DNA of 64,000 nucleotides from Bacteroidota bacterium (GTDB taxonomy: Bacteria > Bacteroidota > Bacteroidia > Bacteroidales > VadinHA17), in the NCBI GenBank assembly GCA_029547705.1, contig JAKPOU010000063.1:186001-250000 (forward strand), written 5' to 3'. The position numbers and the translations under genes were made by a program. The stretch's first letter is position 1, and the number at the start of each line of letters is the position of its first letter. A model generated the notes under the pieces. That model worked only from the letters and a program-made list of their open reading frames with translations, ran no database searches and had not been told where the DNA came from. Positions 43,905 to 53,613 of the stretch are shown here, one piece after another.

Positions 43905-45392
43905 ATGGAAAAATTCATTTTAGCACTTGATCAGGGAACGACAAGTTCCAGGGCTATAGTCTTTGATCATAACGGATTGCCTCTTGCAACGGCACAGAAA
44001 GAATTCACACAGTATTTTCCCAGTCCCGGACAGGTTGAACATGATCCGGAGGAAATATGGTCGACACAGGCCGGAGTCGCACTGGAAGCCATCACCAAGG
44101 CAGGACTCGAGAGCACTGATATAGCTGCCATCGGCATAACGAACCAGAGGGAAACAACGGTTGTCTGGAACAGGAAAAACGGCAAACCTGTCTATAAAGC
44201 CATAGTATGGCAGGACAGAAGAACTTCCGGATATTGCGACCAGCTGAAAGAGGAAGGTCATGCAGAAATGATACGTCAGAAAACCGGACTGGTCATAGAT
44301 GCCTATTTTTCCGCCACAAAACTGAAATGGATATTAGACAATGTTGAAGGAGCGAGGGATATGGCGGAAAGAGGTGATCTGGCATTCGGAACAATTGATT
44401 CCTGGCTGATATGGAACCTGTCAAGGGGAAAACTGCATGTCACTGATGTTACCAACGCATCACGGACAATGCTGTTCAATATAAATACCCTCAGGTGGGA
44501 TGAAGATCTTCTGAAACTGATGGATATACCAGCCGGTGTTTTGCCGGAGGTGAGGTCATCAAGTGAGGTTTATGGTACCACCAGCGGTCAGTTCTCATCA
44601 TCAGTACCGGTTGCAGGTATAGCAGGAGATCAGCAGGCAGCCCTTTTCGGACAGATGTGCATTGATCCGGGCATGGTGAAGAACACCTATGGCACCGGCT
44701 GCTTCATGATGATGAACATAGGCACGAAACCTACAGAATCCAAAAGCAGGCTGCTGACAACAATAGCGTGGAAGATCGGGAATCAGACAGTATATGCACT
44801 GGAGGGAAGCATTTTTATTGCTGGTGCTGTGGTACAGTGGCTTCGTGACAGCCTGGGCATTATCAAGACATCTGCCGATGTTGAAAAGCTGGCGGCAAAA
44901 GCAGACAGCAGTGAGGGTGTTTATTTTGTACCGGCATTTGCCGGGCTTGGAGCGCCATACTGGAATCAGCATGCACGGGGTACAATTACAGGCCTGACAC
45001 GCGGATCCACTGCTGCGCATATTGCCCGTGCGGCACTGGACAGTATAGCCTATCAGACTCTTGATGTGCTTCTGGCAATGGAGAAGGATTCGGATATTGA
45101 CATTTATGAGCTGAGGGTTGACGGCGGGGCAACGGTAAACAGCAATCTGATGCAATTCCAGGCTGATCTGCTGCAGGCCAATGTGGTAAGGCCGAAAATA
45201 ACTGAAACAACGGCACTGGGAGCCGCATACCTTGCCGGACTGGCAGTGGGCTACTGGAGTGACCTGAAAGAGATCAGACAGCAGTGGCAGGTTGACCAGA
45301 TCTTCTATCCGGGGATAAACAGCAGAAAGAGGGAGGAATTGATCCAGGGATGGCAGAAGGCAGTCAGGGCAGCCGAGTCGTGGGCTGAATGA
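43905..45392 (+). CDS. glpK: Glycerol kinase
   Basis: The 495-residue FGGY-family kinase phosphorylates glycerol to glycerol 3-phosphate with ATP. The N-terminal phosphate-binding loop [16 protein letters not shown], the substrate region [14 protein letters not shown] and IVWQDRRT, the second-domain loop [12 protein letters not shown] and the C-terminal [17 protein letters not shown] are all present, at full family length. It feeds its product to GlpD encoded nine bases upstream. The facilitator gene follows. Confidence 0.97.
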   Translation: MEKFILALDQGTTSSRAIVFDHNGLPLATAQKEFTQYFPSPGQVEHDPEEIWSTQAGVALEAITKAGLESTDIAAIGITNQRETTVVWNRKNGKPVYKAIVWQDRRTSGYCDQLKEEGHAEMIRQKTGLVIDAYFSATKLKWILDNVEGARDMAERGDLAFGTIDSWLIWNLSRGKLHVTDVTNASRTMLFNINTLRWDEDLLKLMDIPAGVLPEVRSSSEVYGTTSGQFSSSVPVAGIAGDQQAALFGQMCIDPGMVKNTYGTGCFMMMNIGTKPTESKSRLLTTIAWKIGNQTVYALEGSIFIAGAVVQWLRDSLGIIKTSADVEKLAAKADSSEGVYFVPAFAGLGAPYWNQHARGTITGLTRGSTAAHIARAALDSIAYQTLDVLLAMEKDSDIDIYELRVDGGATVNSNLMQFQADLLQANVVRPKITETTALGAAYLAGLAVGYWSDLKEIRQQWQVDQIFYPGINSRKREELIQGWQKAVRAAESWAE

Positions 45393-45485
45393 CAGGACAG
45401 GAGGGATTCGGTTCCGGCCGCCCTGAACAAGCCGGGAAGACGGGGTGTGATAACATTATTAACTCAGATAAATAAAAAGGTAAGT

Positions 45486-46199
45486 ATGAACCAGTTTTTT
45501 GCAGAATTTTTCGGAACAGCCATGATCCTTTGCCTCGGAAGCGGGGTTGTTGCAAACGTATTACTGAACAAGACAAAAGGGCACAACGGCGGCTGGATCG
45601 TTATAACAACCGGATGGGCAATAGGTGTGTTCACCGGAGTGCTTATTGCAGCAGATGTCAGCGGAGCCCATCTTAATCCTGCCGTTACGCTTGCTCTTGT
45701 CCTTGCGGGCAAGTTTTCCGCCTCACTGATGCCCATGTATATAGCTGCCCAGATGCTGGGGGCCATGTTTGGTTCAACACTTGCCTGGCTGGCTTACAAG
45801 AAGCATTTTGACGCAACGGATGATGCAGATTACAAGCTTGCGGTTTTTTCAACAATTCCAAATATCAGAGGTTACTGGTATAATCTCGTTACCGAGATTA
45901 TCGGGACATACATACTTGCCCTGGCTGTCCTGTATATGGCTGCACCCGATGTAGGACTCGGTGCACTGAATGCCCTGCCCGTGGCACTGGTGGTTCTGGG
46001 TATAGGAGTCTCTCTCGGCGGTCCGACAGGTTATGCCATCAATCCTGCACGTGACCTTGGTCCCAGGATTATGCATTTCATCCTGCCTGTTCCGGGAAAA
46101 AGGGACAGCGACTGGAAATATTCCTGGGTGCCGGTTGTGGGGCCAATGATAGGAGCAGCCCTGGCAGCATGGATGTTTGTGCTTTTCGGAGGGGCCTAG
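45486..46199 (+). CDS. glpF: Glycerol uptake facilitator (aquaglyceroporin)
   Basis: The ATG at 45486 is chosen because it gives the usual MIP start (MNQFFAEFFGTAMILCLGSG); the frame runs 13 codons upstream. The 237-residue protein has six hydrophobic segments and both NPA half-helices: SGAHLNPAVTLAL and GYAINPARDLGPR. The Asp after the second NPA-R is the mark of glycerol-conducting members over pure water channels. It lets glycerol cross the inner membrane for GlpK to trap. It lies 93 bases after glpK on the same strand and ends the glp operon. Confidence 0.95.
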   Translation: MNQFFAEFFGTAMILCLGSGVVANVLLNKTKGHNGGWIVITTGWAIGVFTGVLIAADVSGAHLNPAVTLALVLAGKFSASLMPMYIAAQMLGAMFGSTLAWLAYKKHFDATDDADYKLAVFSTIPNIRGYWYNLVTEIIGTYILALAVLYMAAPDVGLGALNALPVALVVLGIGVSLGGPTGYAINPARDLGPRIMHFILPVPGKRDSDWKYSWVPVVGPMIGAALAAWMFVLFGGA

Positions 46200-46244
46200 A
46201 AGCATATTACTTTCAGCAGCGTAAATATATCCGGCCAGAAGGAA

Positions 46245-47618
46245 TTAAAAATCCTTTGTTTTCCAACCCTTTCTGTAAGTGCGGCGGAGATATTTCCGGG
46301 CGTCGGGATGTCCCGTGATCTGCATCGTTCCGGAATTCCATTCCAGTACTGTTCCGGGCAGGCGGACAGCCACCGTCCCGAGCAGGATAGCCTCCGTCAT
46401 GGGACCGGTTTGAGCGAAGTGGGATTCGGTTTTCGGACCTCCCAGACAGGCAACGACGAAACTGTGATAGTGATTGCCCGGATCAAATTCCGGTACCGGG
46501 TAACTGGCGAATTTTTCCTCAGGCAGCAGTACCGGCATGTCACCGTGGGGTATGAGCAGGGCTCCTTCGGTTCCGACAAGCATGGCAGACTCGGCAGGAT
46601 ACTCATCTCCTCCGTAGAGATTCATTATTTCAGCCGGCGGATAGAATTCCCCGTCAAACCATTCCACAGGAAATGTATCTGAATCGGTCCTGTCGTTGCC
46701 GGGAAACATCCATGTAATGTGATCTCCCTGAGGCCATACATCTGCCCTGCGCTCGGGGGAATTTTTCCATGATTCCTGGACTTCGGCCACTACTGACAGC
46801 GGCGCCTTCATATCCAGTCCCTTCCAGACTGCATCAAAGATATGGCAGCCTATATCGCCCGACCATCCTGTGCCGAAATCAAGCCATGCCCTCCATTTCA
46901 CGGGATGGTATATTTCGGGTGAATACTCCCTTTCCGGAGCGGTTCCCAGCCATAGATCCCAGTCGAGATTTGACGGTGCAGTCATCCCGCGCGGCGGCCT
47001 GGGCCCCGGCAGCCTGTAATTTTCTACTGCCCCGGGACGGTTTGAACACAGGTAGGCATGCTTCACCCTGCCGATTGCCCCGTCCCTGATCAGTTTTACC
47101 CCTGCCCTGTCACCCGGCCTGGAGGCAAACTGGGTGCCAAGCTGGGTGATCACCCCGTATCTGACGGCAGCTTCTGTCAGCAGACGCACTTCTTCAACGT
47201 CGTGGCACATGGGCTTTTGCAGGTAGACGTGCTTTTTCTTACGGATGAAGTTCCAGGCAATGATGAAATGATTATGATCAGGTACTGTAATATTTACCGA
47301 ATCAATATTTTTTGCCTCCCTGTCCAGCAATTCACGCCAGTCAGTATATTTCCGGGCATCAGGCAGAACTTCGGAAGCTTTCTGCAGATAGTCCGTATCA
47401 ACATCGCAGATAGCCACTATCTGCACATTAGGATCCTCCATGAATTTATGGAGGTCATGCCATCCCATTCCCCCGACACCGATACAGGCATGATTCAGCC
47501 TGCCGTTGGGTGATCTTCCGCCCGGGGAACATCTGATGATGAAGGGTGCACCAACAGCTGCGACAGCAGCTGTCTGAATAAATTTCCTTCTTGTACAAGA
47601 ATAATTCTGGTCAGCCAT
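46245..47618 (-). CDS. Gfo/Idh/MocA family oxidoreductase, Tat-exported
   Basis: The 457-residue protein has a twin-arginine signal (TRRKFIQTAAVAAVGAPFI) followed by a Cys (IRCSPGG) that could be lipidated. The Rossmann part shows HACIGVGGMGWHDLHKF and VAICDVD, then VPDHNHFIIAWNFI, the motif LQKPMCHDVEE with its conserved Lys, GTQFASRPGDRAG, and a substrate domain with WSGDIGCHIFDAVWKGL. It is probably a periplasmic sugar dehydrogenase-like enzyme or a retaining hydrolase of the same fold. It converges with glpF with only 45 bases between, and is the downstream neighbour of an exported PPP-type phosphatase. Confidence 0.85.
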   Translation of the reverse strand: MADQNYSCTRRKFIQTAAVAAVGAPFIIRCSPGGRSPNGRLNHACIGVGGMGWHDLHKFMEDPNVQIVAICDVDTDYLQKASEVLPDARKYTDWRELLDREAKNIDSVNITVPDHNHFIIAWNFIRKKKHVYLQKPMCHDVEEVRLLTEAAVRYGVITQLGTQFASRPGDRAGVKLIRDGAIGRVKHAYLCSNRPGAVENYRLPGPRPPRGMTAPSNLDWDLWLGTAPEREYSPEIYHPVKWRAWLDFGTGWSGDIGCHIFDAVWKGLDMKAPLSVVAEVQESWKNSPERRADVWPQGDHITWMFPGNDRTDSDTFPVEWFDGEFYPPAEIMNLYGGDEYPAESAMLVGTEGALLIPHGDMPVLLPEEKFASYPVPEFDPGNHYHSFVVACLGGPKTESHFAQTGPMTEAILLGTVAVRLPGTVLEWNSGTMQITGHPDARKYLRRTYRKGWKTKDF

Positions 47619-47659
47619 TGGAAGTGGTTATTATGGTTAAGTAATCATGAGGAACCTGT

Positions 47660-48805
47660 TTATAGTTTTATCCTTTCTCCGTTGCTCAGTCCCCTGTGGA
47701 ACACTCCTTTTTTAACAATAAGCATTTCGCCCGGGTTGCGGTACATGATACCTGCATCACAGCCTATGATTTTTTTATTGAATACAGATACTATTTCTTT
47801 TGTTACCGTGTGCCCTACAACCACATGTTTTTTTTCATAGAAGTCAAGAACCGAGTCTATCCTGTTTTCATTGAAGCTCCGGTCAAAAAAATATCCCCTG
47901 TACCATAGCGGACCGTTTTCATCACTGAGGAGGAGGAGATCCTGGTTTTTTTCGATAAGGGAATAATCCTTTGCGATGATTTTTTCACAGAACAAGCGGT
48001 TGATTTTTGCGATTTTCAATTTCTGTTTTATGATATCCGCTGATAATCCGGCATGAACAAAGACAATGTCATTGATGGATGCGATAACCGGTTTGCTGCG
48101 CAGCCACCGGCCGAGAACCGAATTCCCGGAATAAAGGTCACAATAATACTTCCCGGTAATCTTTTCAACCTTTTTATATTTGTCATGTATATAGCTTGTT
48201 GCACAACCAAGAATCATAGCTTCATGGTTGCCAAGCAAAAAATGGACTCTGCCTCCGCTTTTCAGGGCCTGTTTTTCCAGCCCGAAAAGATGCCAGAATA
48301 TTTCCGTTACCTTATCACCCCTGTCAAAAACATCTCCGAGAACTACCAGATGGCCTTTGCCGAATTTCCAGCACAGATCTTCACCGATTATGCCATTCTT
48401 TTTAAGAAGGTTTATATATATGTCATACTGCCCGTGAACGTCACTTATCAGGGCTATGCTGTCGATGTTCCTGTAATTCTGCCTGAATGCAGGAGAAATC
48501 AGAAAAGTGTTCTGAAGATCATGGAAATTGTATAACAGATTGAATTTTTCCTTGATATCTTCAAAGCCGGAGGCTGTCAGATCTTCCTCCACCAGGTTGT
48601 TGTTTTCTATCCATCTGACTTTCAGGATATCATAGTCAAAGTAGATATAGGGGCCATCGTTGATTGAAACTGTATCGCCTTCAGTGCATTCTATTCCTGA
48701 TGCCGCAAGGTGGTTTGAAGAGGCAATGGCCAGGGACAGCGAAATCAGAAAACATCTTGTCCGGATCTTATATTTTGAACAAAGTATGTTTTTCATCTGT
48801 TTCAT
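47660..48805 (-). CDS. Exported PPP-family (Shewanella-like) phosphatase
   Basis: The 381-residue protein has a signal-like N-terminus (CFLISLSLAIASSNHLAAS). The catalytic motifs of the PPP serine/threonine phosphatase superfamily follow in order: ISDVHGQYD (GDxHG type), VVLGDVFDRGD (GDxxDRG), FLLGNHEAM (GNHE), IVFVHAGLS and VVVGHT. This arrangement in a bacterium, with a leader, fits the Shewanella-like protein phosphatase group. It is probably periplasmic and may act on phosphoproteins or small phosphoesters. It lies 41 bases upstream of the Gfo/Idh/MocA gene on the same strand and is divergent from the CotH-like gene. Confidence 0.8.
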   Translation of the reverse strand: MKQMKNILCSKYKIRTRCFLISLSLAIASSNHLAASGIECTEGDTVSINDGPYIYFDYDILKVRWIENNNLVEEDLTASGFEDIKEKFNLLYNFHDLQNTFLISPAFRQNYRNIDSIALISDVHGQYDIYINLLKKNGIIGEDLCWKFGKGHLVVLGDVFDRGDKVTEIFWHLFGLEKQALKSGGRVHFLLGNHEAMILGCATSYIHDKYKKVEKITGKYYCDLYSGNSVLGRWLRSKPVIASINDIVFVHAGLSADIIKQKLKIAKINRLFCEKIIAKDYSLIEKNQDLLLLSDENGPLWYRGYFFDRSFNENRIDSVLDFYEKKHVVVGHTVTKEIVSVFNKKIIGCDAGIMYRNPGEMLIVKKGVFHRGLSNGERIKL

Positions 48806-48900
48806 TTTTTGCCGGGATAAATGATTGATACCCGTCAGTATTCTACAAGTTTAATGATTAATTCTGAAAAAGCACCCATCTGATTAACACAGTTTTCAAT

Positions 48901-49935
48901 ATGTTTAAAATATCACTCTGTGTCCTTTTGTTTTCATCCTTTCTGGCAACAGCAGCTGCAGCGGAAACTGATACTCTTTTCATGTCGGAAGAAGTGATAC
49001 GGATGGAGCTGCGGGCAGATTTCACGGAAATTGAAAGCGACCGTACCGGGACGGTTAAGCCTCACGAGGGGCAGCTGACCTATTTTAATACTGACGGTTC
49101 TGAAGTAAAATTGCCCGTTGTTGTATCCGTAAGGGGACATTTCCGGAAAGATCCGGCCAATTGTACTTTTCCCCCTTTAATGATCAGCTTCCGTGAAGAT
49201 GATGTGGTCAATACGGTATTCAGGGGGCAGGGGAAGCTTAAGCTTGTCACTCCCTGCCAGAATGATGATGATCTTATTGATGAATATCTGGTTTACAAGC
49301 TTTATAACCGGGTAACTGATCTGAGTCTTAAGGCGAGGCTTGTTAAGGTAGAGTATTATGATACAGCCGGGGACAGCAGTATTTATGAGCGTTATAGTTT
49401 CTTCCTGGAAAACAAGAAACATACTGCCGGCAGGAACGGACTGGTACAAAAGGATTATTTCCTTACCCCGTTTTCGCTTAACAGGGATAATTATATGAAG
49501 CTTGCAATATTCCAGTATATGATAGGTAACAAAGACTGGTTTGTAACATCACGGCATAATATTATCATCATGCAAACGGATGACGGAGATCAGAACCCTT
49601 ATGCAGTTCCGTATGATTTCGATTTTTCGGGATTTGTCAATGCTTCCTATACATATCTTCCGCAAGACACAAAAAGTGCACTGACCAGCCGCAGGATATT
49701 CAGGGGCTTATGCTATACCGAGGATGAATTCAGGCAGGTATTTAAATTTTACAGGGCACTGCGGCCTGAATTCAGGGCAGTGATAAAAAAGCAGGAACAT
49801 CTGTCTCAGCGAAGTAAAAGGTATGTCCTGAATTACATTGGCCAGTTTTACAATATAATAGGCAGCAGGGATCTTTTTGAAAAGGAATTCCTTGCGCATT
49901 GCGAGACGAAAAAGAACTACAACATCCCTGAATAG
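48901..49935 (+). CDS. Exported CotH kinase-like protein
   Basis: The 344-residue product has a signal peptide (MFKISLCVLLFSSFLATAAAAE). Features of the CotH family are a Gly-Asn-x-Asp-Trp block (GNKDW at 209-213) with HNIIIM after it, and PYDFDFSG with Asp239/Asp241, which match the metal-binding part of this atypical protein kinase fold. Upstream, VSVRGHFRKD and KLKLVTPC are also CotH-like. The family phosphorylates spore coat or secreted proteins in other phyla. Here it is exported and has no obvious partner, though the gene divergent to it is an exported PPP phosphatase. The assignment is moderately sure; kinase activity is inferred. Confidence 0.6.
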   Translation: MFKISLCVLLFSSFLATAAAAETDTLFMSEEVIRMELRADFTEIESDRTGTVKPHEGQLTYFNTDGSEVKLPVVVSVRGHFRKDPANCTFPPLMISFREDDVVNTVFRGQGKLKLVTPCQNDDDLIDEYLVYKLYNRVTDLSLKARLVKVEYYDTAGDSSIYERYSFFLENKKHTAGRNGLVQKDYFLTPFSLNRDNYMKLAIFQYMIGNKDWFVTSRHNIIIMQTDDGDQNPYAVPYDFDFSGFVNASYTYLPQDTKSALTSRRIFRGLCYTEDEFRQVFKFYRALRPEFRAVIKKQEHLSQRSKRYVLNYIGQFYNIIGSRDLFEKEFLAHCETKKNYNIPE

Positions 49936-50115
49936 CTTTACAGCCGGTTTTGCCGGACATCGGTGAAGACAGTCAGCTGTATTTCCTTTTGAATTCTATC
50001 CGGTTCATTCTTCAGGCGGGTATGAGGAATTAACCCCGGGACTACGTGTCGGGTATTTGCTGAATCCTTGCGGAGCTTCGGATGCATTCATATTCAGCCA
50101 TATGCGTGACGGATG

Positions 50116-51582
50116 TCATTCCGTTTTTCTCATTAATTCGAAAGCCATTTTCAGTTCATCAATCTGTTTCTGCTGATTCTCAATCTGTTTCTGCTGTTCT
50201 TTTATTGCTTCAAGCAGGACCGGTATCATTCCGTTGTAATTTACTGATTTGTAACCGTCTCCTTCGGTCCTGACTACTTCGGGGAATTCCTTTTCCAGTT
50301 CCTGGGCAATAAATCCGTACTGGGGTCCTTTTGTAAAATGATAATCCTTGAATTCATCGGTACGGAACTCGAACCGGGTCCCCCGGACCTTCATCAGCCT
50401 GTCAAGTGAATTGCCGATTGTTGATATATTCTTTTTGAAAGATGCATCGGAGGAGTTCCATGTTCCTGTCGCGAAAGCGGATCCCTGAACATATAACATA
50501 TTGCTGCCGGGATCGGCTGCTCTCCCTATTGATACTTTGCGGGCAAAATAATTCCAGACAGCATCATATCCCCAGCTGAAATATGTACCATCCCACCACA
50601 GAGCCTGTTTCCCTTGTACGTGAAGAGCCCCGAAGTTGCTATCGGTATTCAGATCCAGGGAACGCGTCATCTCCACATGGCCGTCACCGTGAATTATCAT
50701 ACGGGTTTCATTATTGGTGCCGAAATGCATGTTACTGTTTTCACAGTTCCATATCCACACCGGACTCCCCTGGTGAGTTGTACCAATTTGAAAACCATCA
50801 TTAAGGCCGGTCCCGGATGTACTATTATAAAATGTTATGTACGAAGAGTAAGGATTGTATATTGTTAGTGGATAATAAAGTGGGTCACTCATGCCGATCC
50901 CGACATTTCCTTTGGTGTAATGAATAGTAAATCCTGTTGTAGTCCATGGACTGTTTACAATAGTGGGTTTATTGATCAGGTCATTATAATTGCCGCTTGT
51001 TGCGACGGTTGCAAATACCGGTTTGCCGCCTACATCATTCCATGCCGGCACCCAGCCTGCAGGCCGGTATAATCCGGCATGATTACCCCAGCTGTAAGCA
51101 GTATTCCAGTTGGTAATATTTCCGCTTGTAATGTTTTTTGCCGGAGCAGCACCAAAAACCGGGTCAGTTTCGCTGTAACTGGCTGCATTTTTAGCGTGCA
51201 AAGCATAAGGAACACTTATCAGCTGGTTTGTTCCTGAAATAGTATAATTGGTCCCTCCGGCAGGATCTGTTTCGGTCCGGAGATAATAGGTACCTGATGC
51301 CCAGTTTATTGATGGGAAGTTGCCTGTAACAGGAGTTCCGCTTCCGATTTCAATTGTGGCAAGCCCATTTCCGTTTGTAAGTGTGTTAAAGGTTTCCTGA
51401 TAAACCACAGTTCCCGTCTGAGAGCCCTGCAGAACAGTTGCCCTTATTCCGACTGCATGATTTGCCACCAGCTCATTTGAGGTATTGCGTACCACACACT
51501 GGTAGCTGAATTTCTGGGGAGCCTGGGCAATTATTCCGGCTCCCGCAAACAAGACCACCAGCAGGATAATAAATTTTTTCAT
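50116..51582 (-). CDS. Secreted fibre-like protein with S74 (endosialidase chaperone) C-terminus
   Basis: The ATG at 51582 is chosen because it opens into a signal peptide (MKKFIILLVVLFAGAGIIAQ); the frame runs 29 codons further without one. The 488-residue protein has an N-terminal domain shared with the upstream gene (APQKFSYQCVVRN ... GLATIEIGSGTPVTG ... QLISVPYALHAK). A low-complexity middle follows, then an intramolecular chaperone of the S74 type (DASFKKNISTIGNSLDRL, YGFIAQELEKEFPEVV, VNYNGMIPVLLEAIKEQQKQ) and a short coiled coil. S74 domains trimerise fibres and then cut themselves off. It is probably a trimeric surface or secreted fibre; its target is unknown. Confidence 0.8.
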   Translation of the reverse strand: MKKFIILLVVLFAGAGIIAQAPQKFSYQCVVRNTSNELVANHAVGIRATVLQGSQTGTVVYQETFNTLTNGNGLATIEIGSGTPVTGNFPSINWASGTYYLRTETDPAGGTNYTISGTNQLISVPYALHAKNAASYSETDPVFGAAPAKNITSGNITNWNTAYSWGNHAGLYRPAGWVPAWNDVGGKPVFATVATSGNYNDLINKPTIVNSPWTTTGFTIHYTKGNVGIGMSDPLYYPLTIYNPYSSYITFYNSTSGTGLNDGFQIGTTHQGSPVWIWNCENSNMHFGTNNETRMIIHGDGHVEMTRSLDLNTDSNFGALHVQGKQALWWDGTYFSWGYDAVWNYFARKVSIGRAADPGSNMLYVQGSAFATGTWNSSDASFKKNISTIGNSLDRLMKVRGTRFEFRTDEFKDYHFTKGPQYGFIAQELEKEFPEVVRTEGDGYKSVNYNGMIPVLLEAIKEQQKQIENQQKQIDELKMAFELMRKTE

Positions 51583-51679
51583 AGCTAGTGCTGATTTTAC
51601 ATTGAAATAATTATCTGTTGTAATACGATGACAATCAATTTCCTGACAGGTAAAAATCAGATTAATCATAGCTCAGGAC

Positions 51680-52747
51680 TTATTGTTCTGCCATGTAAAC
51701 AATCTCTACTGCCATTAATATCAGATCACCTGTGAATGTTTCTCCGCTACCCTTCCTCTGTATTGTAATTACCCACAGGTTTTTTGTTCCGAATTTTGAG
51801 TAAGGTATCGTAAACGTCTGAGTATATATCCCATGATCGGTGCCGGCAGCAACAGTAACGGGACTATCAGGGAACTGGGCCGGCGCATCTGCGTATGAAT
51901 CACCGGGGTTATATGAACGGGGCCTGATAAAAAAATTCACAACTCCGCCTGTAGCACCGCCTTTCATAAAATGGAGCTTCAAAATGACATTACTTGTTCC
52001 GACCCAGTCAAGCGGTCGGGGAATAGTCAGATAAGCCCCATCAGCAAAATTGGATTTCCAATATATTCCATAGGCATCCTGAGTCAGAATTGATGATCCT
52101 TTGTCGTAGTTGAGAGCATTGGCAGGGAAAACAATATTTCTTTGTCTGTTCTGAATATCGGCTGCAGTTATAGTCTCATCGGCAATCTTTGCCCCGGTTA
52201 CAGCATTATTGGCGATATCGGAAGTAGCTATGGTGCCGTCGGCTATCTTGGCTGAAGTAACTGAGCCGTCAGCCAGGTCAGCCGCGATTATTGTACCATT
52301 TGCTATCTTGGCAGAGGTTATGCTGTTGTCGGATACGCTTGCTGACATTGCGGAGTACAATGAATATGGCACACTCAGTAATTGGCTGGTGCCTGTAACA
52401 GTATAGCTTGTCCCGCCGGAGGGATCAGTCTCCGTCAGGAGATAATACGGCCCTCCTGCCCAGTTAATTGAAGAGAATGTGCCTGTGATTGGCAATCCTG
52501 TTCCGATCTCTATGGAAACGAGTCCGTTTGCATTTGTTTGCGGGTTAGGATTGAACAGTTCCCGGTAAACAAGTGCTCCCGCGGGCGAGCCCTGCAGAAT
52601 TGAAATTCTTACGCCGACCGGGCTATTTACAACCAGTGATCCGCTTGTGTTTCTTATTACAAACTGGTAACTCATTTTTGAAGGAGCCTGAGCAAGAATG
52701 GTAATGGTCAGTAATACCATCAGCATGAGGGTAAATAATTTCTTCAT
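51680..52747 (-). CDS. Secreted fibre-like protein with trimeric-type repeats
   Basis: The ATG at 52747 gives a signal peptide (MKKLFTLMLMVLLTITILAQ). The 355-residue protein shares its N-terminal ~140 residues with the S74 protein encoded next (APSKMSYQFVIRN ... GLVSIEIGTGLPITG ... LLSVPYSLYSAMS). It then has a run of about 13-14-residue repeats of the form D-(G/N)-(S/T)-(V/I)-T-(S/G)-A-K-I-A-(N/D) (about residues 145-200), the kind that make trimeric left-handed helices in tail fibres. The C-terminal ~150 residues look like a beta-sandwich, perhaps carbohydrate-binding. It is the middle gene of a three-gene minus-strand unit, six bases from its upstream neighbour. Confidence 0.75.
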   Translation of the reverse strand: MKKLFTLMLMVLLTITILAQAPSKMSYQFVIRNTSGSLVVNSPVGVRISILQGSPAGALVYRELFNPNPQTNANGLVSIEIGTGLPITGTFSSINWAGGPYYLLTETDPSGGTSYTVTGTSQLLSVPYSLYSAMSASVSDNSITSAKIANGTIIAADLADGSVTSAKIADGTIATSDIANNAVTGAKIADETITAADIQNRQRNIVFPANALNYDKGSSILTQDAYGIYWKSNFADGAYLTIPRPLDWVGTSNVILKLHFMKGGATGGVVNFFIRPRSYNPGDSYADAPAQFPDSPVTVAAGTDHGIYTQTFTIPYSKFGTKNLWVITIQRKGSGETFTGDLILMAVEIVYMAEQ

Positions 52748-52753
52748 ATGCAA

Positions 52754-53242
52754 TTACTTTTTGACAATTTTGAAAACCTTGATCTCACTGGCGTTGTTTA
52801 TTATTTTAAGAAAATACATTGAGGATGAAAGATCCTGCAGGAATATTTCGGTTTCCTCGCTGTCGATCTTTTTATCCTGAAGGAGCAGACCGTTCATGTC
52901 GTACAACCTGAATCTCAGGTTTCTGTTTTCCAGAGTACCGACAATGAGCTTAAAAGCCCCGCTTGTAGGATTGGGATAAACATTCATCAACAGGGAGATA
53001 TCCTCCGTTTCTGCTACAGCAACCGGAGTTGATACCTCCCAGGGCTGTTGAACACCCTGCTGTAAGGTTCCGCCGGTCCCTGTAAAAGTCTGATAGGCTA
53101 TCTGCCCTACTGTGTAGCTGACTGATCCTGTGGTCCCGGTTGCAATTCCGCCGCTCGTGACAACGGCTTGCTGACCCTGCAGGTATGATATGCTGAACAG
53201 GGTCAGGAACAGAATAGATAAAATTCTTTGTCTGTTTTTCAT
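52754..53242 (-). CDS. Small T9SS type A sorting-domain protein
   Basis: The ATG at 53242 gives a signal peptide (MKNRQRILSILFLTLFSISYLQGQ). The 162-residue protein has a short Gly/Thr/Gln-rich middle (TGSVSYTVGQIAYQTFTGTGGTLQQGVQQPW) and a C-terminal type IX secretion sorting domain (VYPNPTSGAFKLIV ... LYDMNGLLLQDKKI ... YFLKIINN ... FKIVKK). It should be exported across the outer membrane and attached or released by the T9SS. It leads the three-gene unit with the two fibre-like proteins. No enzymatic domain is seen. Confidence 0.85.
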   Translation of the reverse strand: MKNRQRILSILFLTLFSISYLQGQQAVVTSGGIATGTTGSVSYTVGQIAYQTFTGTGGTLQQGVQQPWEVSTPVAVAETEDISLLMNVYPNPTSGAFKLIVGTLENRNLRFRLYDMNGLLLQDKKIDSEETEIFLQDLSSSMYFLKIINNASEIKVFKIVKK

Positions 53243-53613
53243 TTCGGTATCATTAATTACAATAATAAATTTACGACAGAAAATGTTGTAAGTCAATTTT
53301 TTTTTTCTGTTCTCAAAGGCTTTTAACCTGTTTCTGTTCCTGCAATCACAATTGTTACTGACAAAACTGATGATTCAGATCGTGCTCATCTGCGGGTTTC
53401 CTGACATGTCCGGCAATATTGATGATAACCGCCGATGCAAAATGAGGTATGTAATGGTGCTTTCCGGAGCTGCATCCTGCGTTCCCGGGCGCTCAGGAAC
53501 CTTAAGGTGCGGAACGGATTTTTCATCTTCTGTATGTTAATAAGGATTTTTCATGTACATTTAAAATGCAGTTTTTCTATTAGGGATAAATTTTCAAATT
53601 CAGTATTACAATT
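53243..53613. other. Divergent intergenic region with shared 19-nt motif
   Basis: This region lies between the T9SS-cargo operon and the GATase1-like gene. It contains the second copy of the 19-base motif at 53545-53563. A 62-codon plus-strand frame (53352-53540) has no family features and is not called. Confidence 0.55.
53545..53563 (+). promoter_or_regulatory. 19-nt promoter/operator-like motif, copy 2
   Basis: Identical over 19 bases to 29081-29099 (palindrome ATGTACAT plus TACATTTA). It ends 50 bases before the ATG at 53614, nearly the same spacing as at the other gene, which argues for a shared promoter or operator. Confidence 0.5.

Noticed and set aside
53352..53540. 62-codon plus-strand frame before the GATase1-like gene
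   Set aside because: The composition is Cys- and Ser-rich without a pattern, and it lies where promoters are expected.
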